A stretch of DNA of 18,040 nucleotides from Acidobacteriota bacterium (GTDB lineage Bacteria; Acidobacteriota; Terriglobia; Acidiferrales; UBA7541): the NCBI GenBank assembly GCA_028876695.1, contig JAGWRH010000035.1:1-18040 (forward strand). Direction: 5' to 3'. Below are positions 6,937 through 14,748 of the stretch, in pieces; within the stretch, counting starts at the first letter, position 1, and every line of letters begins with the position of its first letter. A program made the position numbers and the translations under genes. Below the pieces are notes generated by a model. It was not told the DNA's origin. It made no database searches and saw nothing but the letters and a program-made list of their open reading frames with translations.

Positions 6937-7827
6937 ATGAAAGCGCATCCAGTGACGCCTGCGAAGCTCTCGGATTCCGAGCTCGACGAAATCCGCGCGC
7001 TGATCGAACAGCGTTCCGCGATCTTTTTCGACGCCTCGCGCGAGCGCTTTTTTTCCACGCGCATTCGCGAATATCTGGAAGAGCAGGGAATCCACACCGG
7101 CGGCGAACTGGCGCGTCAAATTCGCGGGTCCAGCACGGAATACGAAACGCTGATCGAACGGCTGCTGACACAAGAAACCTCTTTTTTCCGGTATCCCGAA
7201 GTGTTTGACGCGCTCGAAAAAAAAATCCTTCCTGAAGTACAGGAACGGAAATTTTGGGACAACCCGCGGACGCTGCGAATCTGGAGCGCCGGGTGTTCCA
7301 CGGGCGAAGAGCCGTATTCAGTCGCCATTACCCTCTGCGAAGCCCTGAAATTCGCGGAAGCCTGGGATATCGAGATACTCGCGACGGATATCAGCCGCCG
7401 CGCGCTGCGGCATGCCGAACGCGGCGCCTACTCGAAGCGCAGCCTGGAAAATTTGCCCGCGGCGCGCCTGGAAACCTATTTCACGGCCAGTAAGCACGGA
7501 TATCAGGTGAAGCCGCGCATCCGCCGAATGATCTCGTTCGTGCAGATGAATCTCGCCGAATCCGTGTACGTCGGAAAAATAGACTGTATCTTCTGCATGA
7601 ACGTGCTGATGTACTTTTCCGAGCAGCGGCGCCTTTCCATCTTGCGCCGGTTTTACGATGCGCTCGAGCCCGGCGGATATTTCCTGCTGGGCCATTCCGA
7701 GACTCTTTCGCATTCTCCGGTGCAGTTCGAGCCGGTGGTAATCGGCGGGTATCGCGTGTATCGCAAGCCCGGAGCGAAACCAGCCGAAACGCGCCGCGCG
7801 GCCGCATTGGCGGAGGGAGCGCAATGA
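6937..7827 (+). CDS. cheR: CheR-type chemoreceptor methyltransferase (PilK position)
   Basis: A 296-residue S-adenosylmethionine-dependent methyltransferase that methylates glutamates on chemoreceptors. The helical N-terminal domain (about 10-85) ends with TQETSFFR (78-85), a CheR landmark. The SAM-binding motif is WSAGCSTGEEPYS (116-128), followed by ILATDISRRAL (147-157) and LGHSETL (251-257). The usual CRNVLIYF motif reads CMNVLMYF (220-227), with methionine in place of arginine. There are no TPR repeats at the end, just a short basic-alanine tail. The ribosome binding site is weak (GGAG at 6920-6923, 13 bases away). The stop overlaps the start of the CheA gene (ATGA at 7824), so the two are coupled. 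The family call is secure; activity is likely but not proven given the changed arginine. Confidence 0.96.
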   Translation: MKAHPVTPAKLSDSELDEIRALIEQRSAIFFDASRERFFSTRIREYLEEQGIHTGGELARQIRGSSTEYETLIERLLTQETSFFRYPEVFDALEKKILPEVQERKFWDNPRTLRIWSAGCSTGEEPYSVAITLCEALKFAEAWDIEILATDISRRALRHAERGAYSKRSLENLPAARLETYFTASKHGYQVKPRIRRMISFVQMNLAESVYVGKIDCIFCMNVLMYFSEQRRLSILRRFYDALEPGGYFLLGHSETLSHSPVQFEPVVIGGYRVYRKPGAKPAETRRAAALAEGAQ

Positions 7828-10799
7828 ACGGCCCCGATCCAGCGGCGGTCGAGCTGTTTCTGCAGGAGGCTTCCGAGCACCTGCAGTACCTGCGGGAGTA
7901 CTCCGGGATGCTGCAGGAGCCGCAGACCACGCACGAAGATTTGGAGAAGCTGTACATCGCCGCACATACGCTCGCCGGGACATCCGCGAGTTATGGGTTC
8001 CCGCAGTTTTCCGAAGTAGCGGCGAAAATGGCGCACATCTTTCACTATGCGACGAATGCGACGCTCTCGCCGGAGATGTACGGCCCACTGACCGAATTCA
8101 TTTCCGACGCGATTTCCGTGCTCGAATTCGATCTTTTGCAGATCAGCTCCAGTGGCATCGAAACCGCCGCGGACATTGCCATCTTCAAACAGCGATATGC
8201 ATTTGCGTTTCCGGCGGCGCCATCGGAGATCGCCGAAGGCGAGCCCGCGGCTGCCAGCTCCGACGCGAAATCAGCCGCCGAGGCGACAACCGAATTCTCG
8301 TTGCTGCAGAATCTGCCGCAGGATGGCGAAGTGCCGGACGATGTGCTCGAGTTCTTCGTTCCCGAGGCCGAAGAACACTTGCAAGCCGTCACCGAGTGCC
8401 TGTTGGCTCTCGAAGGCAATCCGAATGCGGACGACATCAATCGCCTCTTCCGCTCGATGCACACCGTGAAGGGTTCGGCCGCGCAGGTCGGGCTACACCG
8501 GCTTTCCGCCGTCGCGCATCGCGTGGAGGATTTGATTGGCTGCCTTCGCGACGGTCTCCTGCAACCGAGCGCCGAGATCGTCGATCTGCTGCTGCAGTCC
8601 GTGGATGTGCTGAAGAATTTCCTGCATCGCTCGTGGAGCGGCGATGAGCAAATGGCGGCAGCCGTCGGCCCGCTGCTCGTGCGTATCGGAGAACTCGCGC
8701 CAGAAGAGGCGGAAGAAACCGCGCCGCGGTCCGAAGGCGACAATGCGTCTGAAGCCGGAGCTGCGGAATCCGCCGGAGTGCCCGCGAAGGCGGCTCGTTC
8801 GGCGGCTGCGCAGGGGCTGGCGCAAGCAAAGTCGGTCCGCATATCGCTCGACCGGCTCGACCGCATGATGAACGCCGTCGGCGAACTGGTGATCAATCGA
8901 ACGCGAATGCTCGGCCGGCTTTCCGAGCTATCGAAACTGGTGGAAGTGCTGACCTTCTCGAAAGCGCGCCTCTCGTCGAAAATTTCGGAGTTCCAGGAAA
9001 AGCACGAATTCAGCCGCATCCGGCCAACGCTCGTCCCGGGAACGCCAGTGCCGCAAATGGACACTTTTCGCGGCCGGCTGATACCCGGCCCGCCGGTAAT
9101 GTCGAGCGACCTGCTGGAATTCAGCGAGCTGGAGATGGACCGCTACGACGATTTCAATATCCTGTCGCGCTCGCTGACGGAAATTTCCGCCGACGTGACG
9201 GAGGTTCTGACGCAGCTCGAAGGTTTCATGGGCCGCGTCGATATGGATATCGACGAGTTCACCAAGCTCGCGCACCATTTGCAGGATGAAATCACCGCCG
9301 CGCGCATGGTGCCCATCGGCAACCTATACACGCGGCTATCGCGAACCGTGCGCGACGCGGCGAACAGCACCGGCAAACCGGTCGAGCTTTCGCTCGAAGG
9401 CGCGGAGACCGAACTCGATAACAACATCATTCAACACATCTCCGATCCGCTGATTCACCTGGTGCGCAACGGCGTGGCACATGGAATCGAAAGTGCCGCC
9501 GCTCGGCGCGCCGACGGAAAACCCGACAAGGGGCGCATCGCGGTCCGCGCATACCATCGCGGGAATCACATCTTTATCGAAGTCGAGGACGACGGCCGGG
9601 GCATCGACTACGACGGCATTCGCCGCCGGTTGATCGAATCCGGATCCGTTTCGGCGGTGGCCGCCGCCGAACTAAGCGAACGCGAGCTTCGCGAGTTTCT
9701 TTTCCGCCCGGGCTTTTCCACGGCATCCTCCACGTCGGAGCTTGCCGGCAGGGGCGTGGGGCTCGACGTGGTGCGCGCGAATGTGCACGAGCTGAATGGC
9801 GAAATCGAAATTCACTCCGAACCGGGACGCGGGGCCTGCTTCACGGTCAAGGTTCCGCTCACGTTAATTATTTCGCAGGCGCTGTTCATTCGCTGCGGCA
9901 TGTCCACGTTCGCATTTCCGCTGGCCGTGGTCGAGGAGATTCGGCGGCTGAAGCCGGCCGACATCGAAGAAGTGGGCGGAAAGCTTCTCACCCGAGTGCG
10001 CGACGTGGTCACGGAGGTGGTCCGTCTCGACTCGCAGCTGGGCCTGCCGCCGTTCGAGCCGATCAACGGCTACTTCCATATGGTCATCGCCAAAGTGGCG
10101 GGGAAACACGTCGGGGTGGTTGTCGAAGAGGTGCTCGGCAAGGACGAAATCGTTATCAAGAATCTGGGCGAATATCTGCGCCGCGTGAAACTTTTCCCCG
10201 GAACCACCATCGCGTCGGACGGCAGCTTGATACTGCTGGTCGACCTGAATCGTCTCGTGTCCGCCGATGCTGTAGAACAGCGCTCAACCGCGGCCACATC
10301 TTCGGCCGCGCGCGTATTTGCGCCGGGAGCGGAGGCCATCGCCGCCGGAAGCATTCCCGCCGAGGCAGTGGACGAAATCGAAAACGAGCGCGTCGTGGTG
10401 GTGGCGGATGACTCGATCAGCGTGCGGAAATTCGTGGGACGCATGCTCGAAAAAGCCGGCTTCCGCGTCAAGCTCGCCTCGGACGGCCTGGAAGCTTCGG
10501 AAATCGTCGCGCAGTCGGGTTGCCATCTGCTGATCACCGACCTCGAAATGCCGCGGATGAACGGCTATGAGCTGATGGCCAGCCTGCGGCAGAACCCGGT
10601 AACGCAGCGGATTCCGGTGCTGGTGGTCACGTCGCGCGCGGGAGCGAAGCATCGCGATCGCGCATTGAAGGAAGGCGCGTCGGGTTTCCTCACCAAGCCG
10701 GTGCAGGAAGATCAGCTGATTGCAACAGTGGAAGAACTACTGAACACGGAGAATTCGCCGGGGCGGCCCGCGGTGGGCGCGCCGTCGCGGCACAACTGA
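7824..10799 (+). CDS. cheA: CheA-type hybrid histidine kinase with two Hpt domains and a receiver (ChpA-like)
   Basis: A 991-residue kinase hub. Domains in order: Hpt1 (about 5-110, H48 in AAHTLAGTS), Hpt2 (about 175-290, H213 in RSMHTVKGSAA), dimerisation helices (about 340-490) carrying a 70-residue insert with ELEMDRYDDFN typical of ChpA-like kinases, ATPase domain (about 495-680), CheW-like domain (about 685-815) and a receiver (about 855-975). The ATPase shows an N box HLVRNGVAHGIE (545-556), a G1 box DDGRGID and a G2 box GRGVGLDVV. In the N box the usual aspartate of RNAVDHG is alanine (A552). The receiver is intact: D862/D863, D906, T936 and K958. It would phosphorylate CheY and its own receiver. 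It overlaps cheR by four bases and is followed by cheB after three bases. The architecture is shorter than Pseudomonas ChpA, which has many more Hpt domains. Confidence 0.96.
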   Translation: MNGPDPAAVELFLQEASEHLQYLREYSGMLQEPQTTHEDLEKLYIAAHTLAGTSASYGFPQFSEVAAKMAHIFHYATNATLSPEMYGPLTEFISDAISVLEFDLLQISSSGIETAADIAIFKQRYAFAFPAAPSEIAEGEPAAASSDAKSAAEATTEFSLLQNLPQDGEVPDDVLEFFVPEAEEHLQAVTECLLALEGNPNADDINRLFRSMHTVKGSAAQVGLHRLSAVAHRVEDLIGCLRDGLLQPSAEIVDLLLQSVDVLKNFLHRSWSGDEQMAAAVGPLLVRIGELAPEEAEETAPRSEGDNASEAGAAESAGVPAKAARSAAAQGLAQAKSVRISLDRLDRMMNAVGELVINRTRMLGRLSELSKLVEVLTFSKARLSSKISEFQEKHEFSRIRPTLVPGTPVPQMDTFRGRLIPGPPVMSSDLLEFSELEMDRYDDFNILSRSLTEISADVTEVLTQLEGFMGRVDMDIDEFTKLAHHLQDEITAARMVPIGNLYTRLSRTVRDAANSTGKPVELSLEGAETELDNNIIQHISDPLIHLVRNGVAHGIESAAARRADGKPDKGRIAVRAYHRGNHIFIEVEDDGRGIDYDGIRRRLIESGSVSAVAAAELSERELREFLFRPGFSTASSTSELAGRGVGLDVVRANVHELNGEIEIHSEPGRGACFTVKVPLTLIISQALFIRCGMSTFAFPLAVVEEIRRLKPADIEEVGGKLLTRVRDVVTEVVRLDSQLGLPPFEPINGYFHMVIAKVAGKHVGVVVEEVLGKDEIVIKNLGEYLRRVKLFPGTTIASDGSLILLVDLNRLVSADAVEQRSTAATSSAARVFAPGAEAIAAGSIPAEAVDEIENERVVVVADDSISVRKFVGRMLEKAGFRVKLASDGLEASEIVAQSGCHLLITDLEMPRMNGYELMASLRQNPVTQRIPVLVVTSRAGAKHRDRALKEGASGFLTKPVQEDQLIATVEELLNTENSPGRPAVGAPSRHN

Positions 10800-10802
10800 G
10801 CC

Positions 10803-11912
10803 ATGGCGTCGCCGGACAAAAAGATACGGGTGCTGGTGGTGGACGACTCCGCATTCATGTGCAAAGTGCTGCAGGAGATCATCAATTCCGACCCGCAGAT
10901 GGAAGTGATCGCGCAGGGGCGCGACGGCCGCGACGGAGTCGCGCTGGCTGAATCGCTGCGGCCGGACGTCATCACCATGGATATCAACATGCCGCACGTC
11001 GATGGGCTGCAAGCGACGGAGCTGATTATGTCGCAGCATCCGCGCCCCATTGTGATCGTGAGCTCCGAATCGCGCGAAGGCGCGGCCAGCACACTGAAGG
11101 CTCTCGAACTCGGCGCGATCGATTTCGTTCCCAAGCCTTCCAGCGGAATCGATCTGGACATGAAATCAGTGCGAGAGGAGCTGACCCGCAAGCTGAAGCT
11201 GGCCTCCAAAGTGCGGGTGGTCCGCACCGCTACGCGGTCGAAAATCGCGGCTCCGCAATCCACGGCATCGTCATCGGACGCCTTGAAGAACGCAGCGCTC
11301 GCGGCCGCGAATGGCGGCAAGTTCCCGATGGTGGTGGTTACGGCTTCCACGGGAGGTCCGGCCGCCGTGACGCGAGTGATCGGCGCGTTGCCGAGAGATC
11401 TTGCCGCGGCCGTCTTCCTCGTCCTGCACATGCCCGCGGAGTTCACGAGGCAATTTGCCACGCAACTCGCGGAAATCGGCGGGTTGCCAGTTCAAGAGGC
11501 CCAAAATAACGAATCGCCGAAGCCTGGAGTCGCCTATTTGTGCCCGGGCTCACACCATTTGAGGATATCGCCGAGAGGGAAAATCGTTCTGGACTCCGGT
11601 GCGCGAATTGATGGGTATCGCCCTTCGGTCGACGCCGCTCTCGAAAGCATCGCCGCGTATTCCCGCACGCTGACCATCGGAGTGGTTATGACCGGCATGG
11701 GAGGTGACGCGGCCAGAGGCGTGAAGGCCGTCAAGACAGCCGGCGGCACGGTCTTCGCGCAGGATGAAGCGACATCGATGATTTTCGGAATGCCCGCGGA
11801 AGCCATCAAGACCGGCGCGGTCGATGAAGTCCTGCCTCTCGATGCGATCGCGGGAGCGATTGAAAAGCGTGTGGCGCAACTGGCGCGTCTGGCGATGGTA
11901 GGGGCGCGTTGA
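10803..11912 (+). CDS. cheB: CheB-type receptor methylesterase (ChpB position)
   Basis: A 369-residue methylesterase/deamidase that removes methyl groups added by CheR and so resets the receptor. The receiver (about 8-125) has D14/D15 and phospho-acceptor D60 in VITMDINMP, so CheA can switch it on. A variable linker (about 140-172) leads to the catalytic domain, where the Ser-His-Asp triad is visible: S182 in TASTGGP, H209 in LHMPAEFT and D302 in TGMGGDAARG. The length is close to the usual 350. It starts three bases after the CheA stop with no strong ribosome binding site, so reinitiation is likely. Having both CheR and CheB implies a functional adaptation cycle. Confidence 0.97.
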   Translation: MASPDKKIRVLVVDDSAFMCKVLQEIINSDPQMEVIAQGRDGRDGVALAESLRPDVITMDINMPHVDGLQATELIMSQHPRPIVIVSSESREGAASTLKALELGAIDFVPKPSSGIDLDMKSVREELTRKLKLASKVRVVRTATRSKIAAPQSTASSSDALKNAALAAANGGKFPMVVVTASTGGPAAVTRVIGALPRDLAAAVFLVLHMPAEFTRQFATQLAEIGGLPVQEAQNNESPKPGVAYLCPGSHHLRISPRGKIVLDSGARIDGYRPSVDAALESIAAYSRTLTIGVVMTGMGGDAARGVKAVKTAGGTVFAQDEATSMIFGMPAEAIKTGAVDEVLPLDAIAGAIEKRVAQLARLAMVGAR

Positions 11913-11914
11913 CG

Positions 11915-12463
11915 ATGCCCGTACGCGAGCCAGCCGCGCGAACGACCCCGAAATCGGCGCCCCGCCGCGCGCGCCAGCCGGAAACCGTGGTGCTCTTCTA
12001 CGTTGCGAATCAGATGTTCGCCATCGCAGCGGACGCGGTGCAGGAAATCCGCAGCACCGACAGCCTGGCCGGATCGGCAATCGAAATCGATCAGATTGAA
12101 ATCGGAAAGGTGCGCCATACCGTCGAGCGCGGCCATCGCACCTACTTCGTCCTCAACGCCGGCATGCATTTTGGATTGCCGGTCACGCGGCCCACGCTGG
12201 TGCTGATCCTGCGTAAGCTGCGAGTGGCCGTCCTGATTGACCGCATCGAGCGCATGGCGGAAATTTACGGTGTTCATCCGCTGCCGCTCGCGTTTGCAGG
12301 AGACGAGCGGCGCTGGTACCGCGGCCTGGCGCAGATCGACGATCTCGTAATTCCCGTGATACGGCCCGATGGCTTCCTCAGCGAAGAGGAATTCCGGACA
12401 CTCGACCTGGCGGCGCAAGGCGCGACTGCGAAGCCGCCGCTCGAGGGAACGGCATCGACATGA
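11915..12463 (+). CDS. cheW: CheW-like coupling protein, second copy (ChpC position)
   Basis: A 182-residue CheW-domain protein. A basic, disordered N-terminus (about 1-22) precedes the domain, which starts at TVVLFYVANQMFAIAADAVQEIR and continues with RTYFVLNAGMHFGLP and VAVLIDRIERMAEI. The standard core FNLRGxxxPVxDL is poorly conserved, so it is more divergent than the copy at 4823. The ATG at 11915 follows AGGGG (11900-11904) at ten bases; an in-frame TTG at 11909 overlapping the CheB stop is possible but less well placed. It overlaps the next cheW by four bases. Following CheB, it occupies the position of ChpC. Family confidence is good; which receptor or kinase surface it uses is unknown. 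Confidence 0.85.
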   Translation: MPVREPAARTTPKSAPRRARQPETVVLFYVANQMFAIAADAVQEIRSTDSLAGSAIEIDQIEIGKVRHTVERGHRTYFVLNAGMHFGLPVTRPTLVLILRKLRVAVLIDRIERMAEIYGVHPLPLAFAGDERRWYRGLAQIDDLVIPVIRPDGFLSEEEFRTLDLAAQGATAKPPLEGTAST

Positions 12464-12924
12464 CGCAGGCGGCCGCCACGGCGCAGTCCTCGTTCGTGAT
12501 TTTGCAGGTCGGCGAACGCCGCTTGGCGCTGCCGGCCGCGATCGTGGCGGAACTATCGCCGCCGGTGCGGATGCATTCGTTTCCTCACGATACGCCGTCG
12601 ATCCTCGGCGTGATCGTGCGCCGCGGCCACGTTGTTCCTGTGTACGATGCCGCTTCAGCGATCGGCATTCCGGCGCCATCGGTTCAACGATTTTTCCTTA
12701 TCACGCGCCGGCGGTTCGGGAAATCCAGGGAGTTCGGCGCTATTCCGGTCAATGGGGATTGTGAACTGACCGTTGGGGAAATGCGTCCACCGGCCGCGGA
12801 CCGGCCGTCATGCGTCGCGGGAATGCTGCCGTTCGGCGATGAACTGCTGGACGTATTCGATCTGGACGCGCTGATGACGTCGTCCTCGCCGGATATCGCA
12901 GAAGCTTCCGAGGTGCGCGGATGA
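12460..12924 (+). CDS. cheW: CheW-like protein, third copy
   Basis: A 154-residue protein that is essentially a bare CheW domain: SFVILQVGERRLALPAAIVAELS, then ILGVIVRRGHVVPVYDAASAIG (matching the core xGVxxxRGxxxPVxD) and ELLDVFDLDALM near the end. It is tied to its neighbours by four-base overlaps on both sides (ATGA at 12460 and 12921), so it is made together with CheW 2 and the PATAN protein. It is shorter than the other two copies and has no extension. Three distinct CheW proteins around one CheA suggest different array positions or competing adaptors (inference). Confidence 0.85.
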   Translation: MTQAAATAQSSFVILQVGERRLALPAAIVAELSPPVRMHSFPHDTPSILGVIVRRGHVVPVYDAASAIGIPAPSVQRFFLITRRRFGKSREFGAIPVNGDCELTVGEMRPPAADRPSCVAGMLPFGDELLDVFDLDALMTSSSPDIAEASEVRG

Positions 12925-13706
12925 ACGCGCCGGCCAATCTTCCGCGCTTGTTGCTCATCGACAGCAACGTGTATTTCGCCAAGAAGCTTGGCGACGCGCT
13001 CAAGCAGCAGGGATTTGAAGTAATGCCCTGCACACAAGCCGCCTATGCCTTGACGATGCTCGAGTGGAATGCGCCCATGGCGATTTTGTGCGCTACGAAT
13101 CTGCGTGAAATGGGCGCGCTCGAAATGGCGCCGATCCTCCACGCCGATCCGAAGGCGGCCGCGATCCCGCTGATTGCAATCGGCGCGGGTGGCGACCAGG
13201 CGCTACTCGAAGCGTACCGCGCCGGCTGCGACGATTACGTCGACCGTCACCAACCGCACGGCGATATCGCGGCGCACGTGCGCCAGTTTCTCATCAGCCG
13301 CCAGGATGGATTTCAACCCACGCAGATGCTCGCGACCAGCGATACTTCGCTGAGCGGCAATCTATCGCATCTCGATCTTCCCGGCGTGATTCAAATGCTG
13401 GGGCAATCGCATCAGAGCGGCGCGCTGCATGTGAATGCATCCGATGCCGATGGGATCATCTTTTTTGAGGGCGGGTCTATTACGCACGCCGAATGCGGCA
13501 CGTTCTTCGGCGACGAAGCCGTGACACAAATCGTCAAGAACTGCCAGGCAGCGGGCAAGGGCGTGTACAAATTTATTTATGGCCCCACGGCCGCGCAGCG
13601 CACGGTGCTTCGCTCCGCCACGGATTTGCTCCTCGATGCCCTGCGCGAATTCGACGAGACGGAGCGCGCCTCGGTTGAAAACGAGGTGAAGAAGGAGTCT
13701 CAATGA
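12921..13706 (+). CDS. Pseudo-receiver fused to a PATAN (DUF4388) domain
   Basis: A 261-residue protein. Residues 7-128 have the receiver fold pattern but not its chemistry: the acidic pair is D14-S15, the phospho-acceptor position is alanine (A58 in AILCATNL) and the conserved lysine is arginine (R109). Residues about 142-245 are a PATAN/DUF4388 domain (LSGNLSHLDLPGVIQMLGQ, GALHV, GIIFFEGGSITHAECG, GDEAVTQIV), named from cyanobacterial PatA-type regulators and also found next to receivers in gliding and twitching bacteria. PATAN domains are thought to mediate protein contacts. Here the domain order is receiver then PATAN, the reverse of PatA. It overlaps both neighbours by four bases. It cannot be phosphorylated at the normal site, so it probably acts as an adaptor near the pilus or kinase (inference). 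Confidence 0.88.
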   Translation: MNAPANLPRLLLIDSNVYFAKKLGDALKQQGFEVMPCTQAAYALTMLEWNAPMAILCATNLREMGALEMAPILHADPKAAAIPLIAIGAGGDQALLEAYRAGCDDYVDRHQPHGDIAAHVRQFLISRQDGFQPTQMLATSDTSLSGNLSHLDLPGVIQMLGQSHQSGALHVNASDADGIIFFEGGSITHAECGTFFGDEAVTQIVKNCQAAGKGVYKFIYGPTAAQRTVLRSATDLLLDALREFDETERASVENEVKKESQ

Positions 13707-14437
13707 GCGAAGCACAGGTATTCACGCCGGCGCGCGCTCCAGTCGTCTATTTCATTGACGATAGCGCCACGATGCGCGAAGTAGTCAAGATCGCTTTCCG
13801 CAAAGAAAATATCCAGGTGACCGCGTGCGCGGACGCATTCTCCGCGCTCGAGCAGTTCGAGAACGTCCCGCCCGATATCGTGATCACCGACGTGATCATG
13901 CCCGATCGCGATGGCTACGAGGTCTGTCAATTCATTAAGCAGCATGAGCGCTACGGAAAAACGCCGGTAATTTTGATGTCGGGCGTGGTGAACAAATCCG
14001 TGGCCGAAAAAGCCATGGCCGTCAAGGCCGACGAGTTGATCCGCAAGCCATTTCAACCGCAGGAACTGATCGCGCGGGTAAAGAATCTTTTAAATCCGCG
14101 GTCAAATGGCGGGCGTTCGGCCAAAAGTGAAGTTGCGCCGCGCGATTCGGCCCAGGTGCTTTCGGGCCTATTCGCCGCGAATCCGGCGCTCGCCGGATCG
14201 CAGCCCGCCGCCCCGCAGCCCATCCCCGCGGTGAATGCCGCGGCTCGGGCGGCCGGAGTTCGGCCCAGCCCATCCGCAGCGCCTCCGGCGCCTTCATCGG
14301 CCGAAGTGCAAAAGCTGCGTGCCGACGTGAATCGCCTCGAGATCCTCGTCAAGAAGCTTCGGGCCGAACTTCAGGCCGAGCATGAGTACTGCGAAGCGCT
14401 CGAATCGCAGTTGAAAACACTGCAAGAAACGACGTAA
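13703..14437 (+). CDS. Receiver with C-terminal coiled coil
   Basis: A 244-residue response regulator with no DNA-binding or enzymatic output. The receiver (about 12-130) has D19/D20, phospho-acceptor D63 in VITDVIMPDRDG, and K115 in ELIRKPF; S93 takes the usual Thr/Ser place. An Ala/Pro-rich flexible linker (about 133-197) leads to a heptad-patterned helix from about 199 to the end (VQKLRADVNRLEILVKKLRAEL), which should form a coiled coil. Such a protein could dimerise or dock on a motor or scaffold when phosphorylated by the CheA. Its start overlaps the PATAN gene by four bases with AAGAAGGAG just upstream, so the pair is coupled. Confidence 0.92.
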   Translation: MSEAQVFTPARAPVVYFIDDSATMREVVKIAFRKENIQVTACADAFSALEQFENVPPDIVITDVIMPDRDGYEVCQFIKQHERYGKTPVILMSGVVNKSVAEKAMAVKADELIRKPFQPQELIARVKNLLNPRSNGGRSAKSEVAPRDSAQVLSGLFAANPALAGSQPAAPQPIPAVNAAARAAGVRPSPSAAPPAPSSAEVQKLRADVNRLEILVKKLRAELQAEHEYCEALESQLKTLQETT

Positions 14438-14444
14438 CGCCATC

Positions 14445-14582
14445 ATGGAACTCGGCCCCCACGATCCGCCGGACCCGGCGATCGCTCTCGATGCGCGCGT
14501 GCGGCTCTTGCTTCGCGAAAAAGTTTTCTCGCTTGCAGAACTTCTCAAAGATCTCGAGCGCCTGAAGACGGCGTGGACCTAA
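14445..14582 (+). CDS. Small helical protein closing the cluster
   Basis: A 45-residue reading frame (MELGPHDPPDPAIA...LKDLERLKTAWT) that starts seven bases after the receiver-coiled-coil stop. After a proline-rich start, the segment LDARVRLLLREKVFSLAELLKDLERLK is a clean amphipathic helix with charged residues, unlike random high-GC translation. No family is recognised and no clear ribosome binding site is visible, so it would depend on coupling to the upstream gene. Its position at the end of the tightly packed operon supports it being real. It may bind one of the coiled-coil proteins (speculation). Confidence 0.55.
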   Translation: MELGPHDPPDPAIALDARVRLLLREKVFSLAELLKDLERLKTAWT

Positions 14583-14743
14583 GCCTCGCTTCCGTAGATC
14601 GCATCGTAAGGTTGCGCCCCACCGAGGAAATCGAGCGTTCCATCGCTCCAGCTGCCAAGCTTGCTTTCGAAGGCGGCCAGTGCCAGAATCTCCTCCGTTG
14701 CGCCCGCATGCAGCGGGATGCAAAACCGAAGCCAACGGAGGCT
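14579..14743 (-). pseudogene. Possible C-terminal remnant of a lost minus-strand gene
   Basis: Read on the minus strand, this otherwise empty gap is open for 54 codons ending in TAG at 14579-14581. From the codon complementary to about 14720 the translation is very protein-like: IPLHAGATEEILALAAFE, then GTLDFLGGAQPYDAIYG. Third codon positions are GC-rich, as in the real genes. There is no ATG, GTG or TTG start, and a stop lies directly upstream, so if real it is only a gene tail. I cannot name the family. It could still be chance. Confidence 0.3.
14692..14741 (+). promoter_or_regulatory. Inverted repeat sequestering the ribosome binding site of the transglutaminase-like gene
   Basis: CCTCCGTTG (14692-14700) is the exact reverse complement of CAACGGAGG (14733-14741), and the latter contains the GGAGG ribosome binding site of the gene starting at 14749. 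Between the arms a second perfect hairpin can form: CCCGC (14703-14707) with GCGGG (14713-14717) around ATGCA. In mRNA the nine-pair outer stem would hide the ribosome binding site, as in thermosensors or translational switches. No known riboswitch class is recognised. Confidence 0.4.
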
Positions 14744-14748
14744 CTACA

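Noticed and set aside
6111..7097. Minus-strand open frame (328 codons) across the MCP and CheR start
   Set aside because: It is antisense to clearly recognised MCP and CheR domains, and its His/Arg-rich translation matches nothing.
11534..12679. Minus-strand open frame (381 codons) across CheB, CheW 2 and CheW 3
   Set aside because: It is antisense to three recognised genes; low-complexity Arg-rich translation, no motif.
14703..14740. Resemblance of GGGATGCAAAACC to part of a cyclic di-GMP (GEMM) riboswitch
   Set aside because: Only one short motif matches. The first half and the conserved tetraloop-receptor portion are not present around it, so no riboswitch is called.
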